A stretch of 64,000 nt of DNA. It comes from Hyphodiscus hymeniophilus. Its lineage: Eukaryota > Ascomycota > Leotiomycetes > Helotiales > Hyphodiscaceae. Below the pieces are notes generated by a model, which saw only the letters and a program-made list of their open reading frames with translations, was not told where the DNA came from and ran no database searches. Shown here in pieces: positions 56,786 through 64,000 of the stretch (positions are counted from its first letter, which is position 1; every line of letters begins with the position of its first letter). The translations under genes and the position numbers were made by a program. The stretch is from NCBI GenBank assembly GCA_016508695.1, contig VNKQ01000002.1, positions 1 through 64,000 of the forward strand. Reading direction: 5' to 3'.

Positions 56786-58221
56786 ATGCATTATTCCATT
56801 CTCCCATTCCTAGGCTTTGCCTCCACTGCTCTGGCATATCCTGGCATGGAAGCACACCTCGCCAAGCTCAGACCTCGCCAGTCTCTTCCCAGCGTCCTCC
56901 CACTGAGTGCCGACGAAGGCAACTCTGGACCAATTCCCAGCTTGGTCTTTGATCCAACTGACCAATTCGTTGACGTGCGACCTGGAACCGCCCATCAGTT
57001 CGTTGCTCCTACCAGCACTAACGAGAGAGGACCATGTCCTGGACTGAATGCCGCTGCTAACCATGGCTTCTTTCCACATAATGGTATCGTATCTATTGCA
57101 CAGAGTAAGTCCTCCGATCTTCCTAGCCTAGGAATCCTAGGCCTTTTGACTTTGTACTGATTTCCCCATCAGCAATCACCGGCCTCAGTGAAGCCTACAG
57201 CTTTGGAGATGAGTTCGCTGCTGCTCTGGCAGTCGTTGCAGTCGCCTTGACAGGTGACCCAACAGCCGGTACATGGTCGATCGGCGGACCGTACGTCCCT
57301 GGTCTTCTCGATGGTTTACTCTCCAATCCAGAAGGAATCTCATTCTCTCACAACGCTTATGAGAGCGATGCGTCACCAGCTCGCGTATGTCAGACCTCTC
57401 TCATGCTTGGATTCCAACCTGACAATAGCCCAGTACGATGCCTACCTACACAACGGAGACGCCCACTCTCTAAACCTACCACGCTTCGACCAACTCTACT
57501 TCTCGGCGGAGAACTATACTCTAGACATCCTCCGCGATCACAATCAAGCGGTGCACCAATACTCAATCGAGAATAATCCATACTTTTTCTCCGCTGTAGA
57601 TCTTCCCTCTAACTACCATGAGCTAAACTAACAAATAATAGCCCTTCGCAGGACTCGTCCCTCCAATTGCTCACCATTTCATAGTCAATTTGATGAGCAA
57701 CCACTCCGCAGACAACATTCAAGGATATCTCAACCGCGACATCCTTAAGTCCTTCTTCTCCGTCAGCGGTCCTGACGAGGCACACGTCTGGACTCCAGGG
57801 CACGAGCAAATTCCTCAAAACTGGTACAAGCGTCCTTCGTCCAATCCCTACGGTGCCGTGGCAGCAGGACGTAGCAATCCTAATCACCAAATACCCGTCA
57901 ATTGTAGAAATTGGCGGCAACACTGGTACCGTGAATTCTTTCACAGGCGTTGACCCAGGCGATCTCTCCGGCGGCGTATACAGTGCAACCACGCTGCTTG
58001 AGGGCAACAATTTCGGATGCTTTGCTTTCCAGGCTGCCCAGCAGGGAATTCCTTCTGTGCTGGAAGGTATTTTGAGTAATTTAGGCCCAATTATTGCGTT
58101 GATTGATAAATATATCAGTCCGGTTTTGAGCGAGTTGGACTGTCCTGCTTTGACGACTTTCAACCAGAGTGCTTTCAATCAATTCCCGGGGTATAAGTAT
58201 AAGGTTCCAGGTGAAAACTGA
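56786..58221 (+). CDS. Secreted heme-thiolate peroxidase/peroxygenase (peroxidase family 2), apparent frameshift
   Basis: A four-exon gene with a signal peptide (about residues 1-17, ending ALA). The heme-Cys motif PCPGLNAAANHGF and the Glu region SHNAYESDASPAR place it with chloroperoxidase-type (unspecific peroxygenase) enzymes, which use H2O2 to oxidise or oxygenate organic compounds outside the cell. Exons 1-3 and the start of exon 4 (PFAGLVPPIAHHF) read in one frame to about NWYKRPSSN. The C-terminal part (QQDVAILITKYPSIVEIGGNTG, NSFTGVDPGDLSGGVYSATTLLEG) is in the next frame. The frame change lies between about 57830 and 57860 and no intron fits, so one base seems inserted or two lost. 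It is a sequencing error or a real disruption. Confidence 0.8.
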
Positions 58222-59397
58222 TGACAAGGGATGGAAGAGATCAATTCATGGGGATGAGAACTAGGGAATGCGAATAGATTGCAGGCGAAACATGGGCTCT
58301 CATGCTTAGGCTTTATACTATTCTTATTGTGGCTTTGTATTACGGCTTTCAACAAGCCCTACTATCGTCAATACAAGGATTATCATATCGAGTGCTTTCG
58401 ATCCCAATATCTTGATCCTTGAAACAAATTTGCGATTTCGTTCCTTTTCATGTTATAGCCGTTTCGCTCACTTTGTTAATGGTCCCAGATGCATTTGTTC
58501 AGGTTACCCGAATCTACAGCTGACTGAACCTTCAAGGACTTCTTTGGAATAGTCTGTAATTGTCTCGTTGCATCTAGATTTTGTGCATGAGAAGACAAAG
58601 AGAGCTATCCCGCCCGCTTCTCCCCGTTGGACTTGCGTTTAAGGCCAAAGACTGCTTCTTTGTCTATAGACGCGTGCGAAGATTGAAGCTGGGAAACACA
58701 GAGACATTTTTGGGTTCATGGATAGGGCATCCGAATTGAAGAAGAGAATGCCGCCATAACTAGCCCCAGAGCTGGCGGACTCGGGGAGTCTGTTTGATAG
58801 CTGCCATGGTTTTAAGCATCGTATTTTGAGAGTTTCGCACTGCAAAAGTCGATACGCCATAAGCCATCGGCGTTGAATTTCTTAAACTTGAAAACCATAC
58901 AAATATTAGTGGTGTTGGGCCAAAAGGACTGCCAGACTTTCGAATAGTGCGGATCGATGTTCTAGTACGAACGCGGCCATGCTGGATTCAGCACGGTACC
59001 TGCAAGCGTTCTGAGACATCAACGTATACGGAAGCTCCCTAGAATACCGTGGAATTTAAAGTTGTGGTTTTCAGTTGTTCTCGGAATTAATATGTTCGGC
59101 TTCTGATAGTGAGGGTGATGTTGGCGGATATAGACCTGTGCACCAGGTTCCAAGAGGTAGAGACGTACCCCGGACTCGGATAAAGGAAAGAGGCCATAGC
59201 ATGTGAAAACAACCTCGGCGGTCCCAGAAGCGCAGATCCCCCAGCTGCCTTCATATACTTATTAGTCCACCACTGCACATTACCTCCATTTTCTCTCTTA
59301 TATCGAGAGCCCGAATATACACATACATATACCCTTCTCATTCACAAGAGAACTAATATCGCAATCCTGCAACAACAAACCAAGCCCAATACTCACA
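58222..59397. other. Intergenic region
   Basis: No gene. The frame at 58639-58860 (minus) has no recognisable content. The last 150 bp form the probable promoter and leader of the SCP2 gene. Confidence 0.5.
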
Positions 59398-59994
59398 ATG
59401 TCTCTCAAGAACTGTAAGCATCCCCAGCTTCCCTTCGGCTTCACGATCACAGCCACTAATGCACCGCGCAGCCGCATTCCCTTCCTCAGAGGCCTTCGAT
59501 ACGATAAACGAAGCCCTCACCGCGTCCGACGCCGATCGCAAAGACGCCATCAAGCAGGGAAATGCGGTATTTGCTTTCACATTAAAGAACAAGGCCGGCG
59601 AGACGGAGAGCTGGAACATCGATCTCAAGAATAAGGGCGAGGTTGGAAAAGGCCTAGGAGAGAAGCCAACAGGTAAGCATCCCTGATTCTCGGGTGACCA
59701 CGCATGATGCGGATGGATGAGACTGCAGTCTCGGGGCTTGCAGACTCGACTGGGTCTCTACTTCATCAGAGTGCCTTCATACCGCCCTCCTAGTATCTGG
59801 CATCCTACTAACACATCTGTCTATCAGTCACCCTCTCCCTCTCCGATGACGATTTTGCGAAGCTGGTCAGTGGAAAGGCAAACGCTCAACGGTTGTTCAT
59901 GGGTGGAAAGTTGAAGGTTAAGGGAGACGTGATGAAAGCTACTAAGTTAACACCAATTTTGAGCAAGGCGCAGAGTGTCAAGGCAAAGCTGTAG
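59398..59994 (+). CDS. SCP2 sterol-binding domain protein, peroxisomal
   Basis: Three exons (59398-59413, 59472-59672, 59828-59994) encode 127 residues, the standard length of the stand-alone sterol carrier protein 2 domain. Exon 1 is only 16 bp and encodes the first five residues plus one base. The body shows NAVFAFTLKNKAGETESWNIDLKNKG and VTLSLSDDDFAKLVSGKANAQRLFMGGKLKVKGD. The C-terminus is SVKAKL; AKL is a type 1 peroxisomal targeting signal. The protein binds lipids or sterols or acyl-CoA and supports peroxisomal lipid metabolism. Complete and unremarkable. Confidence 0.92.
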
Positions 59995-60644
59995 AGAGAT
60001 CCAAGGCTATATGGGACCTTCATTGTATCAATATAATGAATTGAGACTAAGGATAGAATTGTACAAAGGCACAGTGAATGTTTTTGGATATAACGACGCT
60101 AATGACCCGGAGACTGCTTCACTTTGGCATCTGGCATTCAAGACAACAATCAAATCCTCCTTTTGTCAACGATAAATATTAAAATTACTATTGTCCTCAA
60201 TAGGTACTGTTGACAGTATCCTAACTGCCTATTGTGTGTTTTCCCGCTAGTCCAGTATGTGATGCCTTATTAATTAGGCAGACAGTACTGTGCAAATGGT
60301 GCGTCAACAAAGGCGTCGTGAAGTTTCTCAGCTTCAGGGATCCTATTAAATCCATCCTCGCGAGACTAACTCCGACAACAATCGAAACGCGAACTTCTCG
60401 ACTCTACACGACCATTCGAGAAGCAATATCAGTTCCATCATCTACATCTTGTTCTTTCCTTCATCGAAAAACAATACATGCGCGCGTACTCGTGAAGCCT
60501 TCGCGGTACTCGTCCTGAGCGAGTTCCCCCTGCGAACTATTCACCTTCGCGAGCACATATCTTGCAGTCGATTTGCACGAAACATTGAGTCTACACCACT
60601 GCGCCACTGCGCCCTGCGGATATCCAGGTCGCTGGGGGAAATCT
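59995..60644. other. Intergenic region
   Basis: No gene is supported. A short frame at 60234-60518 has no recognisable content. Contains the 3' side of the SCP2 gene and the promoter of the nucleoporin. Confidence 0.5.
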
Positions 60645-63600
60645 ATGGCAGGGAAGGAGCATCGCGAAGAAGTCTGGGTCAACGCCGAGGGAAAAAACAG
60701 AAGAACAATCTGGACCACCGAGGACGCAGAAGAACCGAAGGTTGCAACTGCTTCCCAAATGGCGAGCCGCAATGTCAGAAACATCAAGAACAGACGGAGA
60801 CTTGGCCCCGTCGCACCGGCTGCTGTGCCTCAGTCAATGTCATTTGGCGCTGGAGCTGGATCCAGTGGTGGATTGTTTGGAGCCAATGTCCAAGCTGGTG
60901 TGAATTCCTTCAACTTCTCGGCTTCTGGACCACAGGCTCCTGAATTTCCAGGTACGGTAGGCAACACCTTTGCAGACGAACTCGAGAAGGATTCAAACAG
61001 CGAGGAGGCAGCGAGAAGAAACCGTCCATTCAGCTTCACTGCACCCTCCACATCCAGTTCGTCTGGAGGCCAGCAGGGCTCACGATCGGTTGAGGAGGAA
61101 TTGGAGAGAAGAAATAATCCCTTCACCTTCGCTACACATACCAGCGTCTTCAAGTCTACATCATCTGAGGGCCAGCAAGGCGGCTCCTCAAGCAGCGATC
61201 CCGGTCGGTCGAATACATTTGGAGGTTATACACTCAGTCCAGCCGATGCACAGACACAATCCGCAAATCCATTCACTTCTCAAAATACTTCAAGAGCCGC
61301 ATCGCCAGCATTTCCTGGTTTGTCCAGCAGCATTTTCAACTTACCCGATCCTGCAGCTCAACCTGCTTCGTCGTCTGGAGACGACCTTGCCTCCAGAATA
61401 TCAGGATTTCCTGACTCTGCGAGAAATGAGCAGAACAAGCCCAAAAGTATTTTCAATAATCTAAGCCAGACGCAACCCCAATCTGGAAGCTCGATATTCA
61501 ACTTCGCACTTCCAACACCAACTCAGCCAACTTCGCAAGAGCAGCCCGCGAACAGCCAGTCTTTGTTTGGCCAAAACTCAAATACCTCATTCGGTGGATT
61601 TGGTAGTTCCAAGACGCAGGTCGATCCCTCACTCGACAGCATGTTCTCGCAGTCTCAACCCTCTTCCGGCTCGAACTTGTATGAAAATGTTCCATCTTGT
61701 GGTTATCGCAGCTTTCCCCCGAGAGCGTTTCAGCCTGACTTTGAGATGGCTGAACGAGTCACCTCTCCTCCGCCTGAAGTCGAGATGGTTGAGCGAGTAG
61801 TCTCTCCATCTAACTCAGGTGCAAGTGATCACACTACGAGTGGAAGAGTTTTCCCTCATGACTCAGAAATGAGTGAAATAGTGCCCCTTGAACCCGCCGA
61901 CACCGACATGGGTGCCGACAGAATTTCATGTCCATTCTCTTCAAGCGGCTTTCAGTCCAATGCTGCTTCATACTCTAACAGTGATAGTAGGTTTACCACA
62001 ACCACTTCGCAGGCTGCAAACATGTTTGCAAGCGCCTCACCAACCTCTGGCAATAACTTCGCGACCGCTTCACAACCTGCAACGAATATCTTCTCGTCTA
62101 ACCCCTTTAGTACCACAACAACAGGGAACTCTAGCTCGAATATGTTTGGCAACGCCTCCACAAGCTCTGGCACCGACTACAATCACGCACAAGCGGCCTC
62201 GCAACCTATCGCGAGTGTTTTCGGGTCTAATTTCGGACATGCACCGGCGACCTCGCAACCTACGACGAATATGTTTGGGTCTGCACCTTCAAACCATGCC
62301 ATAGGTGGCGCTCCTCAACAAACGACACCCTCGTTCAATCCGTTCGCACATTTGAGCGCACCAGCGTCTCCGGCGGCCGAGAATTCTAGCACGAACTTGT
62401 TTGGTACATCCTCAGCACAACCACTCTTTGGAGGTTCTTCCCAGCAGTCAACAGGATCGTCTATCGCGGTCGAGAAACCTAGCACGAACATGTTTGGAAC
62501 ACCCTCTGCCCAACCCCTCTTTGGAGGGTTTTCCCAGCAGCCAACAGTATCGTCTGTCGCGGCCGAGAAACCTAACCCGAACTTGTTCGGAACCTCCCCT
62601 TCCAAAGGTCTTTTTGGGGCCGCTCCCTACCACAACACCCCGACATCTAGTGCATTCGCGAACTTGAACACCCCCGCGTCTCCGTCGAGTAACTTGTTCA
62701 ATAATCAGCCCACTAAGACAGCTGAAACATTAACCTCGTCGCTATCAGAGAAGACATCTTCAACAAACAATGTCGGAGGTGCCTCAATGGTAAGCGCTGA
62801 TGCAGTATACAAAAAAATAATTCTAACATATTCATTCAGTTCCCTGTTCCAACTGCTCACACCAACGGCAATAGTACTCCCTCCGTGGTAGCACCTCAGC
62901 CTTTGGCTTCGGCTACACAGACTTACAGTACACAATCATCTCCCATGAAGCCGGTTGATGCGCCATTAAGTGCAAGCCAACCACCACCCAGCGGCATGTT
63001 CCCAAATTTCCCTCTCTCGACAGCCGCAAATTCCAGCCACTCTTTAAGCAAGCCCGAGACTACGAAGGCTGTAGTCGCCGCAACGGATGGACGTCCCAGC
63101 TCCTCCAAGGTTCTGGGTAACGGTAGTGGGACTTCAGAAGTCAATCATGGGTCAAATCATAGTGAGATGGCTGATGCGAGTGCTCTCACGGATGAGGTAT
63201 TAGCACCTTTGGTCTCTTCTTGGTTCAGCGCCAGCCAGAAGAACGAGTTTTATGCAGCGTATCGGCTGCGATCGCTCAATAGAGCCCTTGAAAAATGTTT
63301 AGCCAGTCTCCCATACGCCGACGTCAGCGATGCACTGGAATACTATAGGGAGAAGAGAAACGAGATTCTTAAAGGTAGCGCACTGCAGGTTCCAGGTTCG
63401 AAGCGGAACCGTGCAGATGATGAAGGAGATAATCTTAATTCAAGCAAACGATCTCGACATATTTCACCAGCAAAGTCTAATAGCTTTCTTTCACACCCTG
63501 CGCCAGGAGGCAAGTCTTTGGATGATCGGGACGGAGATGAAGAGAACACAGATCCTTCTGAACGCTCCCATCGACAGCTGGCATCAAAAACGAGCATTCT

Positions 63601-64000
63601 CAGCGCTACTCAAACGAGGACACAAAACATCCAAAGCCCCGAAAAGACTGGCCAACAGAAACAGCAGCCACAACCCGCGCCTCCGTCGTTGAAATCAAGT
63701 CAAGTATCAGCTGTACCCGCGTCCACGAGTGGCAAGAGAAAGGCAGATGTGCAACTGACAAAGGACGACTACGAGAAAGAGGAACAACAAGTCAGACAAT
63801 TGAATGCAACTAGCACCAACAGCGATGCCAGCGGATCGAGCACGTCCAACATATTCAAAGGTATTGTCGAAAGTCCCAGCAAGCCAATTGCAGGAAAGAA
63901 ACTTGCGCCACTACGAGGCACGCCGTCTGCACCTAAAACTGATGTGCCGCCGCGCCAAAATCCTTTTGGAGTTCTATCTGTGCCGAAATCTCCTACCAAG
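60645..64000 (+). CDS. FG-repeat nucleoporin, Nup2-like, 3' end outside the window
   Basis: Starts at the ATG of MAGKEHREEVWVNAEGKNRR, which lies downstream of a longer open frame. Exon 1 runs to about 62788; an intron of about 50 bp leads to exon 2, which continues to the end. The region of about 60830-62700 is Ser/Gln/Asn-rich with many FG, GLFG and FxFG-type dipeptides (LFGGS, MFGNA, NPFT), typical of nuclear-pore FG domains. Late in the window KRKADVQLTKDDYEKEE resembles the KR.A..QLTKDD N-terminal motif of fungal Nup2/Nup50. A central segment EVLAPLVSSWFSASQKNEFYAAYRL looks folded and helical. Its placement with Nup2 is an inference from that short motif. Confidence 0.75.
62379..62620 (+). 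repeat. 93-bp in-frame minisatellite within the nucleoporin
   Basis: Two full 93-bp (31-residue) units and a partial third begin at 62379, 62472 and 62565. Each starts with the GAG codon for Glu and contains an LFG or MFG followed by PLFGG or GLFG. The units differ at several codons, so the array is not freshly amplified. Coding repeats of this sort change FG number by slippage. Confidence 0.8.

Overview
This window is the left end of a filamentous ascomycete chromosome. It opens with three CCCTAA telomere repeats, followed by about 1.1 kb of 180-bp tandem subtelomeric repeat and a short AT-rich stretch. Genes have short GT..AG introns (mostly 41-80 bp). The content is typical of Pezizomycotina: a Zn2Cys6 regulator, a highly reducing polyketide synthase (HR-PKS) cluster, FSH1 and LovD-like hydrolases, a DUF6536 membrane protein and a heme-thiolate peroxygenase. 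A helotialean (Leotiomycetes) host is a guess from overall feel, not something the sequence proves. All exon boundaries below were read by eye from splice motifs, frame and family conservation; where exon lengths were summed they give whole codons.

Region 1 (1.5-15.6 kb) is a subtelomeric catabolic neighbourhood: a flavin-reductase-like protein, a homoserine-acetyltransferase-like alpha/beta hydrolase that has lost its nucleophile serine, an ACMSD-type amidohydrolase/decarboxylase, a CocE-type hydrolase, a Zn2Cys6 regulator with two palindromes in its promoter, and a beta-carbonic anhydrase. These are spaced by long gene-poor stretches.

Region 2 (16.2-35.8 kb) looks like a secondary-metabolite cluster. 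It holds a phenol-hydroxylase-type FAD monooxygenase, a P450, a BAHD-type acyltransferase carrying an apparent -1 frameshift in a G run, a seven-exon HR-PKS of about 2263 residues (KS-AT-DH-ER-KR-ACP, no C-methyltransferase), a LovG-like FSH1 hydrolase, a DXD glycosyltransferase, a SAM methyltransferase and a LovD-like serine acyltransferase. Together they suggest a reduced polyketide chain that is released or transferred by the FSH1 and LovD-like enzymes, then oxidised, methylated, acylated and glycosylated. I do not recognise this exact set as a described pathway.

Region 3 (36.7-64 kb) is mostly conserved core genome: a protein kinase with a WW-like N-terminus, a hypothetical protein, coatomer epsilon, a HAD phosphatase, a PSD2-type phosphatidylserine decarboxylase with C2 and EF-hand domains, a DUF6536 membrane protein, a four-helix membrane protein, a secreted peroxygenase with an apparent frameshift, a peroxisomal SCP2 protein, and the 5' part of an FG nucleoporin that runs off the window. 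The change from accessory to housekeeping content falls at about 36-39 kb. No tRNA, rRNA, CRISPR array or intact transposon was seen.
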